The translations under genes were made by a program, and so were the position numbers. Source: Ailanthus altissimus (lineage: Eukaryota; Streptophyta; Magnoliopsida; Sapindales; Simaroubaceae). From it: 64,000 nt of DNA. Of this stretch, positions 1-13,190 are shown in pieces. The notes under the pieces are model-generated. The model was given only the letters and a program-made list of their open reading frames with translations. It was not told the DNA's origin and searched no databases. The stretch is taken from NCBI GenBank assembly GCA_946807835.1, contig OX327694.1:9994001-10058000 (forward strand). Reading direction: 5' to 3'. How positions within the stretch are numbered: the first letter of the stretch is position 1; each line of letters begins with the position of its first letter.

Positions 1-879
1 AAAATGGCCGAGCGAGGATTTTACTAGTTTTCGATTTACCGATAGCATTTATGCATTTATATGCACACAACAGTTATTATGTTATACAGATTCTGAATAT
101 AGTTTTCCAAAGATGTAGATAAAACGCGCTCGGCAAGATTTCATTAGCATATGATATTAGAAACCGTTTTACAATTTTACATCCGTTTTAGAAGCATAAT
201 TTCTGCATGTACTTTAGAAATTGTTATCTTTGTATAATATTCTTGTAATTGAATTCTCATTTACACTCACTGAGCTCCTTTAGCTCACTCGTTTTATGTT
301 TTATGTATTAAATCCCTTTCCCAGATGCAGGTCTCAGAACGCAAGCTGCTAATTCTCCTATCGCCGAGTAGTGGGCCGAATCCAAAGATAATTTTTGTAC
401 ATGTAAATGTGCTAATAGCACTCTTTACTTTATGCATAATAGTTGTAGGCATGTATATTTGTAAGTATGTGTTGAATCAAGAAGAAGATATTTTCAGTTT
501 ATGATGATCATTTTTACTTTTTATGATTATGCTTATTTTGTGATTTACACGAAATAATTGAGTTGTGTTGGATTTGATTTGAAAAGGACCGGAGGTCCGA
601 ATTGGTAGAATTGAGATGGGCTAGAATTAGAAGTGAAATTTCTTTGCAGGTTTATATGGATTTTCCGAAAAACAGGGGAAACTCTGTCCGTTTGTCTTTA
701 AAACTAAGATGTCATTTTCATGTATATTACTAGATCTTCTTGGTAGTAACAAGATTTAAAAAAGGGTTCGCCTCGCGAAATTTCTTAACTTACCCAATTA
801 GGTTCGGAGGAACTTCCGTCGGGGTGCCCGGCAGGGCCGTTGGGATCTATAGTTGAGGGTCTTGGGTCGGGTCCTGTCA
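1..879 (+). repeat. Tekay/Del-like LTR, 3' part, cut by window edge
   Basis: Positions 1-879 match 57383-58262 nearly base for base by eye, so this is the distal part of the same LTR seen complete at 55798-58262. It ends in GGGTCGGGTCCTGTCA, the kind of terminus found on Tekay/Del Ty3 LTRs. No primer-binding site follows; the next bases belong to a Tat protease region. It is therefore a solo LTR or the 3' LTR of an element that starts outside the window. The lineage is from memory of the termini. Confidence 0.75.
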
Positions 880-1298
880 CCATGCTACCACACTTTGACC
901 CTTTAGTAATCAATCTCAACAAAGCGAGGAACATTGTCAAACGTGCTGGTAGATGGAGGAAGCAACATAAATTCCTATTTTGGGCTACATTCAAGAAGAT
1001 AAGACTAGCTGACCAAGACATAGATACTAATTATTTTGGGAAGATTCTGGATCTATTCATGGAAGCAATACCTTTCATGCCCTACCAGGTAATAAGGTGC
1101 ATATCAGCAGATAGAAGAGGAATATTGGATATTAAGGAAGAGCAATTTAGAGCATGGCAGTGCTACGCTAATTTGCTAAAACCCCAAATAATAAAAACCT
1201 TGCCATAGGAGAAGAACATCCCAAAAAGGTAAGAAATGAACCAATAAAAGAAATAGATACCTTATTTTAGCAATTAAGGGATCCACATAAGCAATATC
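880..1298 (+). pseudogene. Tat-lineage Ty3 protease fragment
   Basis: The frame open from 840 to 1208 contains PHFDPLVINL, then FWATFKKIRLADQDI, and ends near AWQCYANLL. This is the order of the aspartic protease segment of Tat-lineage (Ogre/Retand-type) polyproteins. The stretch that should hold the catalytic Asp-Thr/Ser-Gly reads GRWRKQHK, so the active site is lost, probably by frameshift. The fragment is bounded on the left by an LTR and on the right by the copia element at 1299. The polyprotein resumes at 9785. The ATG at 840 lies inside the LTR and is not a real start. Confidence 0.6.
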
Positions 1299-3387
1299 TA
1301 TTAGAGATGATGCTTAGGTGCCAATCCAATATTGAATAAATACTAATTGTTTAATATTTATACAATTAACATTTCAAATAAAATTGTTAACATTAAATAT
1401 ATATAGTACCAGGCTTGTTATGTTTCAGATATTGCATGATTTAAAAGAGTTTAAAACGGTGCTAAGAGTTAGCAATGTTAAGAGTTACAAGTGCTAAGAC
1501 TTAGAAGTTATAAGAGTTAAAACTTTATCTAAAATGGGATAATGACCTGGGAATATAATAGTAATAACATAATTGCAAGAAGTTGTAAATGGTGCTAGGA
1601 AATGTCATTATATAGTATGCTCTCAAAGATCTCATTCCTAATTTATCTTTATCGATGCGGGTCGATCGGTGAACCCTTCTAGGTATATGTCTATATTTGA
1701 ATTGTCCAAATGGTTGGTCTTAGCAAACCATGAACAAAGTGGAAGCTTGTATAGATATGCAGGTATTCAGTAAGAATTGGGTACTGAACAGACTCACGAG
1801 GACCTCTAATAAACATCCCATAAAGCCATCAATAAAAGGTCTTCTCAAGTTGAGTAGTATTTATAGTCATTTAACTTGAGCGCCATGGTGGACTTATAAG
1901 TGATCCACCATGCTTTGGTTCCACGCATGTCAAAGACCTTTCATGGTCTGATCGCTAGGTGTCGTTGGATATGGTCTGATGCTCGTGGTGTTTGGAGTGT
2001 AGATATGGGATATGTCAACTCATATAGGTGAGTTGTATATCTTGATGCTCTGAGATTATATTTTAAGAAGTCTTATAGCTATAAGCATAAACCTTAAAGT
2101 GTGTTTTCCATAGGGTTAAACAGTATCTCAAAAGTATTTGCGAATATTATTTATATAAATATAAATCTGAAGATAGGTTTATGGTTGAGCATTTAGGGAT
2201 TTAAAGATGATGATCTATGTCTCTGCTCTTCCAGCATATAGATGATAGAGGGACTATACGTATATGTTTTAACCTTAACTTGTATAGATCAACGTGTCAC
2301 TTTCTAATATCCATAACTGTATAAGACAAACTGAGTGTAAATCTAGAGAGTCTCACAATATGAAGTGTACTTATTAAGCACTGGGATAGCAGACTTGATC
2401 TAAGAGGATGATCCGAGAAGATTATGGATGAACTTGATTTTGGGACCTCTTCAATTTTGACACGTCACTGAGCCTTAAAAGGGATAAGCTTGGAATAGTA
2501 CTTGGACAAGTATTGAATGCTTGTCCTGTATTTGATTATTTTAAGAATACTTAATGGTTAAGCATTGGTGTAAGATTTTGACAAGTGTTGGACACTTGTC
2601 ATGGATTTAATTATTTTACTAAAACTTATTGAATAAGCTTTGAGACAAGTCTTTGGACACTTGTCTCTTTTGTAATATTTCTAATACTTTTAATGAAGAT
2701 TATTAGATAAGCTTTGTTTATGAAACAAGACATTTATTAAATGTAAAAGTATTATAATTAATAATTAAGAGTTAAGTTTTGACTACATGCTTGACAAGTG
2801 TCAACTTGTACTTAAAATAATGAAAAGGCTTAATAGATATTCTTAAAGGCTTGGAATAGGGTGGCCATTTTGAAATGAATAAAACAAAAATGGTTTTTGC
2901 CTTTATCCTTCATGTAAAAAGGGTAAACCATACATGTGAGAGATGGACAAAAAGAGTTTTCGTCTTTCATCTTTGGTAAAAGATATATGCCACCATATTT
3001 TAGAAGAAAAACAAATTAAGAGTTGTATTTGTTTTCCATCTTAGACCATATTTGGCCAAGCAAGGGAGTTCCAAAAGCTTAACAGTTAAGCTTAATAAAA
3101 TCCTACAAATAAAAGCTACCGTTCTTTCTCTTTAATTCCACTAGCTGTTGGAGAATAGATTTGTTCAAGGGAACACTTCGAGGTTAGTCTTTGAAGAACA
3201 AATTCAACAGGCTTCATAAGTAAAATTCTTGAACTAGTTAGTGTAAAAAGATTTCAATTAAGTGTGTATTTGTTGTATAGGAAATTGGATTGCCATTTCA
3301 CAGTGCATTTTGTGTGTAAGACATGTAAATTTAAAATTCAATGAACAATATTCACATGCAAGCACCTAGTCATATTGCACACTTTCA
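1299..3387 (+). repeat. 5' LTR of copia element
   Basis: This stretch of about 2.09 kb aligns with about 7708-9784 from the 'gatgctta' start block to the shared CACCTAGTCATA...CTTTCA end. The first two bases are TA instead of TG; the last are CA. The same LTR family recurs at 17987-20302 and 35111-37441 (minus) and 23841-25851 (plus). About 2 kb is long for a copia LTR and suits Sireviruses/Maximus-like or similar long-LTR families. Confidence 0.85.
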
Positions 3388-3389
3388 AA

Positions 3390-3401
3390 TGGTATCACAG
3401 C
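3390..3401 (+). other. Primer-binding site, initiator tRNA-Met type
   Basis: TGGTATCACAGC lies two bases after the LTR end. It differs at one base from TGGTATCAGAGC, the usual plant tRNA-iMet primer site, and this fixes the LTR boundary at 3387. Confidence 0.8.
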
Positions 3402-4870
3402 ATGTTTGTATGTTGTTTTGGGTAAATGGAGTGTATTTAAGCTATTTAGGATGCCTAGGAACAATAGCTAGTGCATTTTCATATGTAGAACCCAGTCTTT
3501 GTCCGAGGGAAGCCAAGGGAATTCATGCTTAGCGCAAGGGTTTTCATGAATTTGGATGAACACTGGGGCATTAGTAGTATAACGCCCCAACGTTCAAGGC
3601 ATATACTTCAATTTACATTCTTGATTGTGATGTTGTATATAATGCCATATAACTGTTATATGATATCATTATAAACTGTGATTATTTATTTGTGCTATAA
3701 ACCACAATAGGAGCCTACTGGTGGGGTTTAATTGTGCTTGCACAAAATAAATGTGTGATTGAGAATCACATCTTCACGAGATGTAGATAAATTTTTCAAA
3801 ATAAAATCTCTCTTAATCAGATTGAATAGTATTTTATTATAAGATTATTTATACAATGGTCTATTTTGTCAATACAGTGTTAGAAGGGTCACTTCAATCT
3901 TTTCCAATATTTATAGCATAAGGGATTAGTCAGCGTGGTTTGGACTATGCCAGTTAAGCATGAGATGAGGCAAATATATGAAAAATATATTACCCAATAT
4001 TTCTACAGCATGAAGATAGTATTAGTAACATATATTTGATCATTGAGTTAATCATGATACACTTACCCAACATTACTACAGTATAAGGATAAGGTTTATT
4101 TAGAATTAGTAGTAAGAGTTGCATAAGATGCAATTGACAAGAGTTGTCTATCTTTAGGTTTACAAAGGCCAATATCGCTACAATGTGAAGCTATAGTAAA
4201 ATACAAATAGGTCTACTTCTTACTATATAGTTTAAAATGTTTAAACTTTCATTTTGCCATTTGAGAGATAAAATGGATTATGTAAAATAGTGGGAGAGCG
4301 CTTTTAGATTTAGAAATGTGTAAAAGTTATACCTATGATCTAAATTAATTTTTTTATTATCGATTAGAAATGTTTCACTAAACATCTCCAGATTTATCTT
4401 AAAAAGATAAGATGAGTATCTTATAGAGATAACATAACTACGAGCAATCCATTAGTACACTTAATTTAGGCAATCCGTTAGTACATTTAATTTAGGCATA
4501 CCTATAGGTACCAAAAAAATATTTTGACTTACTCATGAATTTAAAAATTATTCTAGATTAAAAAATGATTAGATATATCAATGATCAGAAGAGATAAGAG
4601 GTGTTTGTGATAATTTCTCTTAGGAAGAGGTAGAAATTTATCAAAAATAGATTGAAGATGATTTAAGAATTAAATCATATATCTTGGACTTGATATCTAG
4701 TGATCTTTAGTAAGAACATATGCACATGAGTTGTGTAAGTAGTATTATGCTCCATCTGAAAATTTGTTTGATATATCCAAACCACAGATGGAGAATAGTC
4801 ACAGTGGAAAATGTTTCTATTGTGGTAAGGTTTGACATAGTAAATGTTATTGTTCAAGGCACCTTATCTT
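3402..4870 (+). pseudogene. Copia leader and gag remnant with CCHC knuckle
   Basis: The leader around 3700-4110 is shared with the copia fragment at about 26020-26433 (the 'ggagccta/ttactggtgggg' block onward). At 4812-4850 a frame reads CFYCGKV, stop, HSKCYC, a CX2CX4HX4C nucleocapsid knuckle whose residue before His is now a stop codon. The rest of gag is too broken to delimit. The frames open at 3341-3532 and 3990-4172 do not look like copia gag. Confidence 0.55.
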
Positions 4871-6300
4871 AGAAAAGATAGACCCTTAGGTATCTGTTTA
4901 CCAATCATTGATATTATATTAGCATTTAATGTTAGAAGTGCAAGGGTATAAGATATTGCATGTCTTTCTCATATTTGTAATGTGTTGTATGGTTTGAGGA
5001 ATGCTAGAAAGTTATGGAAAGAATAAGTACAGCTTCTCGTAGAAAATAGAGGTTTCTTGAATGTAGAAGCTATTAGGACATTTAAGATACTTATCAATTG
5101 TAGCAAAAGCATTATGTTATATAATTGCTATTTTGTGCCAATCGCTATCAAGAGAATCATATCACTCCATGTGTGAGACAGAGGGGGTTATCTTGAATAC
5201 ACTAGGAATAGTTTCTTATGTTTTTATAGTAATGATAATATTTTTACTAACTATGTATTAGTTAATAAATTGCCATTACATCTTAGATACAATAGGAAAT
5301 ATCTTAAATGTACAGGCGAATAGAACAAATAGTAGTTCAAGTACTTTGAATAATAAAAAATTGTGGCATATGAGATTAGGTCATATAAGTGTGAAACGAC
5401 TATCCCGTTTGGTTAAGGATGGTTAAATACTTGATCTGGCCATAGAATCTTATCTAGTTTATGAATCATGTATTTAAGAGAAGATGCCTAAATCTTTATA
5501 TAGGTGTTGGACACTGAGCCACTGATTTATTAGAACTGGTATATAGTGATGTAATAATCTAATGAATCATACTGCCATGAGCGAATTTTGATACTTCACT
5601 ATCCTTATCAGTGATTTATCACTATGTAGATATGTGTTTATGATGAAACACAAGTCGAAAACTTTTGACGTGTTCAAAAAATTCTAACTAAAAGTAGAGA
5701 AACAAACTATTCTTTATATTTAATGCCATCGATCAGACCGAGGTGTTAAATACATTAGCCGTGAATTCATAGGCTATTTAAAGGAAAATGTAATTCTCAC
5801 TCAATATAGTCCTTCAGGTACTTTATTAGATATAGTCCGATCAATGTTGAGCTTCACTAATCCTTTAGAATATTAATATGGGTTATGGTATAGAAATTGC
5901 TACTCACTTATTTTACAAATTTTCATAGAAAGTTGTTTCTTCTACTTTATATGAGATATGGACTGAAAGAAAATTGAATCTTAAGTATGTTAAGATTTGG
6001 GGTTGTTCTACCTACGTAAGGTTTACATGATAGCATAATCTTGCACCCAAGGGGTACAAGTATTGGTTCATGGTTATCCCAAGTAATGTATGGTATATCA
6101 ATTCTATGATCCAAAGAAACAAAACATGTTCATTCCTTGCATCACCACCTTCTAAGAGAAATAGTTTATCATGGATCATAGGGACTGTAGAAAGATTAAA
6201 CTTGATGAAGTCAATCAAGATGTTTATGAACCGATAAGGAAATCTTAGGCTCAATCTAGTGAGATACCTTTAACACACCTCGCCATAGATCAGAAAGGAT
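4871..6300 (+). pseudogene. Copia protease/integrase remnant
   Basis: The GAG-pre-integrase block KLWHMRLGHISVKRLSRLV is readable at 5358-5420. It carries the first His of the integrase zinc domain. Further on, HRSDRGVKYISREF (about 5725-5770) corresponds to the second catalytic Asp region of copia integrase, followed by an LKENV block. Numerous stops and frame changes lie between the blocks, so this is a pseudogene. Confidence 0.7.
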
Positions 6301-7700
6301 ATTAATGCCACATGTTAGGTATGGTTTGATACTTGAAAATGCCCTTGGTATTTTCCTTTTTTAGAAAAGCATCTTTTGACTTATAAAAAAGTGACGACAG
6401 ACATCGATTTGAAAAAATGGCAAGGTTCCATAAAAATAAATTGACTATCAGCATTACAATAATGCCTAAGACTTAGTTATGCTTACTGTAATAATTGTTC
6501 CTATTGACTGTAATTGAGTTTACAAGTGAAAGCGCGGGCCCAATAGAAGGTATAGACCTTTAAAGTCTAGATGGTGGTAAAAAGTTACACGCATATATCT
6601 AAGATCAATTATAAGAAAACCTTTTCACCAATAGCCATACTAAAGTAAATTCGAGGAGAACAAAGAGAAAACGTATGTGTTGTGTGTTCAGAAAGTGCAG
6701 TAGTAGCATAATTTGCTTTCTTGTTCTCTATGTGTGTGACATACTCAATGTCAGAAATGACGTCGGTGTTTTACAAGTTAGTTATAAATTATTTACATAA
6801 GAACTTTTCAATAAAACTTTTGGGAGAGAATTTCTATATAATAGATATAAAAGCATTATAGAGATAGAGCTAGGTGGTTGATAGGACTCTTTCAATATTG
6901 AATTCTAAAAAGGTACAACCTTAATAATTATGAGACAGTTAATGTACCTTACAGACATGGAATTCATCTTTCTAAGAGGAAGTGTCATTGGAAAGACGAT
7001 GAAACAATTAAAATGTCTAACATACCATATGCATCGACCAAAGGTAGCTTGATATATATTAAGTTATATACGAGACTTGCATCAGTATGGTTGTAGGTGT
7101 TACGAGCTGGTATTAGTCTGATCCATGTAATGACCCATGGATGGCCGTGAAACATATCCAGTTATACCTGAGAGGTACAAAGGATAAATTTTAGAATTAT
7201 AGAGAAAGTTACTTACAAATAAAGGGACACACAAATTCAGACTTCCAGTTTAATCTAAATATTAGTCTACATCTGGTTATATATTTCTGTTCACCAGTGT
7301 CGCAATCAGTTGAAAGAGTACAATTCAAATGTCCCAAACTAATTTTGCCTTGGAGGTAGAATATATTGCAGTTTTGGAAGATGCAAAGGAAATAGTGTGG
7401 ATATATAAGTTAGTTGTAGAGTTTTAAATAGTTTTAAGCTCAATGGATCCTATCCCAATATATTGTGATAGACAACGGGGCAATTGCTCAAGCCAAAGAG
7501 CCATAGGCACACTAGAAATCTAATCTTGTGGACTCTGAATACCATATAATTAGAAAGATCCTAGTTAGTGGAGATGTAATTATATCTAGGATACATTCAA
7601 TGGATAATGTAGCGGACCCACTCATCATTATCTCCTAGGGTGTTTGAGAAACATTTGGAGTTGATGGATATTAGATATCATCATAAACGACATTAGAGTA
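6301..7700 (+). pseudogene. Copia RT/RNase H remnant, internally deleted
   Basis: Near 7070-7190 the frame shows the connection/RNase H start (MAVKHIQLYLRGTKD). At about 7338-7400 it reads FALEVEYIAVLEDAKEIVW, the copia RNase H block around the catalytic Glu. The C-terminal block (DNVADPLI-like, about 7600) is also visible. Compared with the second copia copy, most of the RT fingers and palm (the DVKTTFLN region) is missing between about 6650 and 6700. The element is therefore internally deleted as well as interrupted by stops. Confidence 0.65.
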
Positions 7701-7707
7701 AGTAAGA

Positions 7708-9784
7708 GTTGATGCTTACATGTCATTCTATTATTGTATGAATATTAATTATTTAATATTTATATAATAAACATTTCAAATAAAATCATTAATATTAAAT
7801 ATATATGGTACCAAGTTTGTTACGTTTCAGACATTGTATGATCTAAAAGAGTTTAGACAAGTGCTAAGAGTTAGCAATTATAAGAGTTAGCAAAAATATA
7901 ATAGTTAGAAATTTATCTGAAATAGGATAATGACCTGGGAATATATTAGTAATGACAAAGTTTCAAGGAGTTGCAAATGTTGCTAGGAAATGTCATTATG
8001 CAGTATGTTCTCGAAGACGTTATTCCTAATCTATCTTTATTAATACGAGTCAATCGATGAACCCAATATTTAGATTATTTAGATGGTTAGTTTTACAAAC
8101 CATGAACTTAGTGGAAGCTCATATAGGGATGCAGGTATTTAGTAAGAATTGGGTACTGAACAAACTCACGAGGACCTTCAATAGAAATCCCATAAAGCTA
8201 TCAATTGAAGGTTTTCTCGAGTTGAGTAGTATTCGTAGTCTTTTGACCTAAGTGCCACGGTAGACTTGTGAGTGATTTGGTTTCATACATGTCAGAGACC
8301 TTTTATGGTTTGATCGCTAAGTGTCACTGGATATGGTCTGATACTTATGGAATTTGGTATGCGTAGATATGGGATATGTCCACTCATATGGGTGAGCTAT
8401 ATATCTTGATGCTTCGTGATTGTATTTTAGAAATTCTTGTGGCCACAAGCATAAACCTAGAAAAAAAGTTTTCCATAAGATTAAAGAGCATCGTAAAAGT
8501 GTTTGCGGATATTGTTTATAGAAATACAAATCTAGAAATAAGTTCATGGTTGAGCATATAGATATTTGACAGTAATGATCTATGTCTTTACTCTCCCAAG
8601 ATATAGGTAACGGATGGACTATACGTATACGTTTTAGCCTCAACTTGTATGGTTTAACACGCTGTTTTATAATATATATAACTATGTGTGGAGCATTGTT
8701 AACAGACTTATGGATGAGTTCTATAAGACAAAATTGGTGTGAACCTAAAGAGTCTCACAATACGATGTGTACTCGTTGATCACTGGGGTAGCAGACTCGG
8801 TCTAAGAGTTCTATTCGAGAATATTATAGATGAGCTCGATTTTGGGACCTCTCAAATTTGACACCTCACCAAGCCTTAAAAGGATAAGATTGGAATAGTA
8901 CTTGGATAGGTGTTGGACACTTGTCATGTAGTTTATTATTTTAAAAATGCTTAATAGTTAAGCATTGGTATAAGATTTTGACAAGAGTTGGACACTTGTC
9001 ATGGGCTTAATTATTTTATTAAAATCTATTGAATAAGCTTTGAAAAAAGTCTTTAAGCACTTGTTTCATTTGTAATGTTCCTAATTATTTTAATGAAGCT
9101 TATTAGATAAGCTTTGTTTATGAAAAATGACATTTATTAAATGTGGCATTATTATATTCAAGACTTAAGAGTTAAGTTTTGAGTAAATACTTGACAAGTA
9201 TTAACTTGTACTTAAAGTAATCAAACAGTTTAAGAGATATTCTTAAAGGCTTGGAATTGGTTCGGCGATTTTGAAAGGAATCAGACAAAAATATTTTTTT
9301 CCTTTTATCATTCATGTAGAAAGCATAGACCACACTTGTGAGAGATGGACAAAAAGAGCTTGTCTTTTATCTCTGGCAAGAGACATATTCAGCCATTGTT
9401 TAGAAGAAAAGAAAAACAAGAGTTGTATTTTTTCCTCTTAAGATATATTTGGCCAAGAAAGAGAGTTCCCAAAGCTTAAGAGTTAAACTTAATAAAATCC
9501 TACAAATAAAAGCTATCATTCTAGCTCTTCAATCCCAATAGCTGTTAGAGACTAGATTTATTCAAGGGAACACTTCAAGGTGAGACTTTAAAGAACAAAT
9601 TCAAAAGGCTTTAAAGGTAAATTTCTTGAACGTATTAGTGTAACAAAATTTCAATTAAGTGTGTGTTTGTTAAATAGGAAATTAAATTTTCATTATGTGG
9701 CACATGTTGTGTGTAAGATATGCAATTTTAAAATTCAATGAATACTATTCGCATACAAGCACCTAGTCATATAACATACTTTCA
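7708..9784 (+). repeat. 3' LTR of copia element
   Basis: It aligns with 1299-3387 throughout and ends in ACTTTCA at 9784. The exact first base is uncertain by about 10 bases because the TGTTGGAAATGATG start block is eroded (agagttgatgctta here). A purine-rich run (agagtaagtaagag) directly upstream is the likely polypurine tract. Confidence 0.8.
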
Positions 9785-11345
9785 ATAGCAACTATAGGAT
9801 GTCTAACCAAAGGCGCAACTGCGGAAGGAAACGAATATACAAGAATACATCGCTTCCTATACAGAAGAAATAGAAGAGGTAACCCTTGACCCTTAGCAGC
9901 CAGACAAGAAAGTAAAAGTTGGAACCATGCTGAGCAAAGACGAGAAGTAAGCCCTCATCAAACTCTCACAAAAAAACCATGATGTCTTTGTATGGTCACT
10001 TAAAGACATGTTTGGGATTGATCTAGAAATCATAACATACAAGCTTAGCATCCGGAAGGATTTTCTACCCATTACACAGAAGCAGATAAGGTTTACAGAT
10101 AAGCCCTCAGCAATGAAGTAGACAAACTCCTCAAAGTTAATTTTATTAGAGAGGTCCATTACCTATACTAGTTGAAAAATGTTGTGATAGAACCTAAGAA
10201 GAACAAAAAGTGAAAATTCTATGTAGACTACATAGACTTGAATATAGCCACTCCTAAGGATTCATTTCCCTTTCTAAAGATCGATCAAATTGGAGATGCC
10301 ACTATAGGATACAAGAGGTTGTTATTCCTGGATGCTTATAGTGGTTACAACTAGAGAAAAATGGATCCAAGGGATGAAGAGATGACTAACTTCATAACTG
10401 AGAGGGATCTATTGCTATAAAGTGATGCTGTTTTAGCTAAAAAATATTGGAGCAACATTTCAGTGTTTAGTAACAAAAGTCTTTGAAAAGCTTATGGGCA
10501 GAACAGTAGAAGCCTACGTAGATGATATTGTGGTCAAAAGCAAAAAGGAGTCAGATTACATATTGGACTTGAAAAAAGAATTCAAAGTACTTTGAAAGTA
10601 TCAACTACGCTTGAATCTAGACAAATGCTCATTTGAATATCATCTGATACCTTCATGGGCCATGTGATAGGACTAAAGGGAATAGCAGCCAATCTAGCAT
10701 AAGTTCAAGCACTCAAAAACTAGATGATCCTATAAATGCCCAAAAAAGTTCAAATACTAATAAGAAGGATAGTTGCTCTCAATCGATTAATCTCTAAGAT
10801 GTTTGACCGGTGCCAACCTTTCTTTCAGACAATCAAGAAGTAAGAAGGACATTTGTGAGGACCAAAGTAGACAAATGTATTGTAGAAATTGAAAGAATAC
10901 TTGGCGAAGCCTCCAATTTTATCTCCACCAGTACTACAAGAGACATTGTTTCTATATTTAGTAATATCCAAAGTAGTGGTAAGTGTAGTTTTGTTTCAAG
11001 AAGAAGAGAAGTATCAACATCCAGTGTACTACACCAGCAAAATATTGACAGACCCAAAAACTAGATATACGATAGCTGAAAAACTAGTGCTTGCCCTAGT
11101 TCAAGCCAAGAATAAACTCAAGCACTACTTTGAAACTCATCTAATTATTGTCTTCACTTCTTACCCATTGAAAAATAATAATAAAAAGACCAAAAGTAGT
11201 TGGCAGGGTAACAAAAATGACACTATAACTCATCCAATTAGATATAGAGTGCAAATCAAAGCTACCAATAAAGACCAAGCATTGGCAGACTTCTTCCTAA
11301 AATGTAAATTAGATGCGAAAAATGAAACGCTTAAGGCATAACCAT
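9785..11345 (+). pseudogene. Tat-lineage RT and first RNase H
   Basis: This continues the polyprotein broken at 1298. Readable blocks are EEVTLDP (about 9877), DMFGIDLEIITYKLSI (about 10010), VDYIDLNIATPKDSFPF (about 10225), RLLFLDAYSGYN (about 10317) and an intact YVDD RT active site at 10515-10526 followed by IVVKSKKESDYILDL. The first RNase H lies in the frame open at 10889-11341: PVYYTSKILTDPKTRYTIAE and ALVQAKNKLKHYF. Several stops and frameshifts interrupt RT, so it is not functional. The block order matches Tat/Ogre elements. Confidence 0.8.
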
Positions 11346-13075
11346 CTAGGAACATCGAACAGTTGTAGATTCATATAGAAGGCTCCTCTAACCAAAAAGA
11401 AGTAGGAGTAGGCAATATAATCAAGAGACTAAAAGGTCTCATCCTAGAACATACAATAAAGCTAATACCAAAAACATCTAATAATGAATAGAGTACGAGG
11501 CCTTGATTAAAGGGCTGACTCTAGCCTCCTAAGGAAACTGTAGATCCATACCGATTTAACATTTGTCACTTCCCAATGGAATGATCACTATGTAGTGAAG
11601 GAAGAAAGAATGAAAAGTTACTTTCAACGGGCAAAGAAAATAGCCTAAACGATGGATGAAGTCTCGATTAATTAGATACCACATAGTTAGAATACAAAAG
11701 CTGATCGACTAGCTAAAGAGTCGGAGATACTGCAATGTGCAGGCTGGTTCCACTCTAATTAGAAGAAAAAAAGTAATAATAAAAAAAAGGCAACCCTTCT
11801 AGAAATAAGCTGTATGGAAAAAACCACCTTCTCAAAATTAGATGACTCCCCGCCGTAAGTACCTAAAGGATGGGAGATCTAGAGGATAGAAATAAAGCAT
11901 GCAAGCTCAAAAGTAAAGTAGGAAGGTTCGTCCTCTATAAGGAAGTGCTATACAGACAGGTATTTTCAGATGTGTACCTCAAATTCATGGTTAAAGATGA
12001 AGGGTAGAAGATATAAGAAAAAGTACACGAGAGAACCTGTGATAACCATTCTAATGGACGAACACTAGTACATAAAATTCAGAGACAAGGATACTACTAA
12101 ACCCACACTAAACAACGAAGCCCTAAACTATGTGAAGAAATATGAAAAGTGCCAAAAGCACACTCTGCTCAAACACCTCCCTCCAGATGGCCTTTACATG
12201 GTTTTGCAGACTTTTACCTTTTATTCAATGGGGATGGACATCATTTAACTATTTCCCACAACTACAAGAGGAAAAAGATTTATACTACTAGTAACTGACT
12301 ACTTTATAAAATAGGTAGAGGCAGAAGTTACAGTAATATCATAGGGTCATAAGTAAAAAAATGCCTTTAAGCCAACATCATAATGAGATTTGGAATGCCA
12401 TAAGTATTGATATTAGACAATAGAAGGTAGTTTGCCAGTAGCATAGTAATAACCTTTTATAAAAATACTAGATCTACTTATAAGGAAATGAGCAAGCAAA
12501 AATCACAAACAAGATGATCTTCACTTTCTTAAAAAATACTTGAACAAAAGAAGGGAAGATGGTTAGAAAAACTACCAAGTATTTTATAGGCATATAGAAC
12601 AATTGAGAATAGATCCACTGGAAATTTTGCCTATGCACTAGTATATGGAACCAAAGTTGTATTGTCGATGAAAGCATTCCTTCCAATGTTACAAATAAGG
12701 ATGGCGAATTTACTACTAAAGGACAAAGCTTTGAATCTTGCAAAAGATTTTACAAATGAATGCCAAGATATTGCCATGATCTACACATCAATATACAAGA
12801 ATAGGATAAAGAAACAATGGGAACACAAAGTCAAAAAAAAAAAAGAACCATGAGTGAAGGGTAGTGCTAAGGGAAGCCTAGATATCAATAGAGAAAGAAA
12901 TATAGACAAAATGAGTAAAACTGGGAAGGACTCTATAGAGTCATAAAGAAACTAGATTGATAGGAATGCTTGATGCAAACTATGAAAGGGAAGACATACC
13001 AACTCCACAGAACATCTTGAAACTAAAACAATTCTATAATAATTTTCATATTTTCGATAAAGATTTTTAGTTTGA
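11346..13075 (+). pseudogene. Tat second (archaeal-type) RNase H and integrase
   Basis: From about 11360 a second RNase H-like domain starts (IEGSSNQKEVGVGNIIKRL, then an EYEALIKGL block and TKADRLAKESE near 11690). A duplicated RNase H is the hallmark of the Tat clade. Integrase follows: an HHCC region near 12030-12165 ending KYEKCQKHTLLKHLPPDGL, a core start GMDII (about 12230) and TTRGKRFILLVTDYF. Stops are frequent. The tail NILKLKQFY (about 13015) matches the usual end of Tat integrase ORFs. Confidence 0.75.
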
Positions 13076-13190
13076 ACTATGGACACTAACATCTAATTAG
13101 TTAATAACTCTTGTCAACTAATTAAATGATATACTGAACATTTAAGTCTAAACAAGTGCACAACTCGAGGTAATATACATAAAAAGCCAT
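13076..13190 (-). repeat. Short fragment of the copia-family LTR
   Basis: The run from 'taattagttaataactcttg' to 'gtgcacaactcgagg' aligns with about 18970-19040 of the minus-strand solo LTR, in the same orientation. It sits between the Tat integrase end and the second copia coding region. It may be a relic of that second element's flank, though in the opposite orientation to its coding sequence. Confidence 0.5.

Larger units (their letters stand above)
1299..9784 (+). mobile_element. Ty1/copia retrotransposon with both LTRs, decayed
   Basis: The element has a 5' LTR (1299-3387), a primer site (3390-3401), gag zinc knuckle, integrase, RT/RNase H remnants and a 3' LTR (about 7708-9784). Flanking 5-mers are atatc (1294-1298) and atagc (9785-9789), a target-site duplication with one mismatch. 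The host on both sides is a Tat polyprotein. The two LTRs are clearly homologous but differ often, so the insertion is old. Every coding segment carries stops, so it could move only in trans, if at all. Confidence 0.85.

Noticed and set aside
3341..3532. 63-codon frame as the copia gag start
   Set aside because: It begins inside the LTR upstream of the primer site and shows no gag motif.
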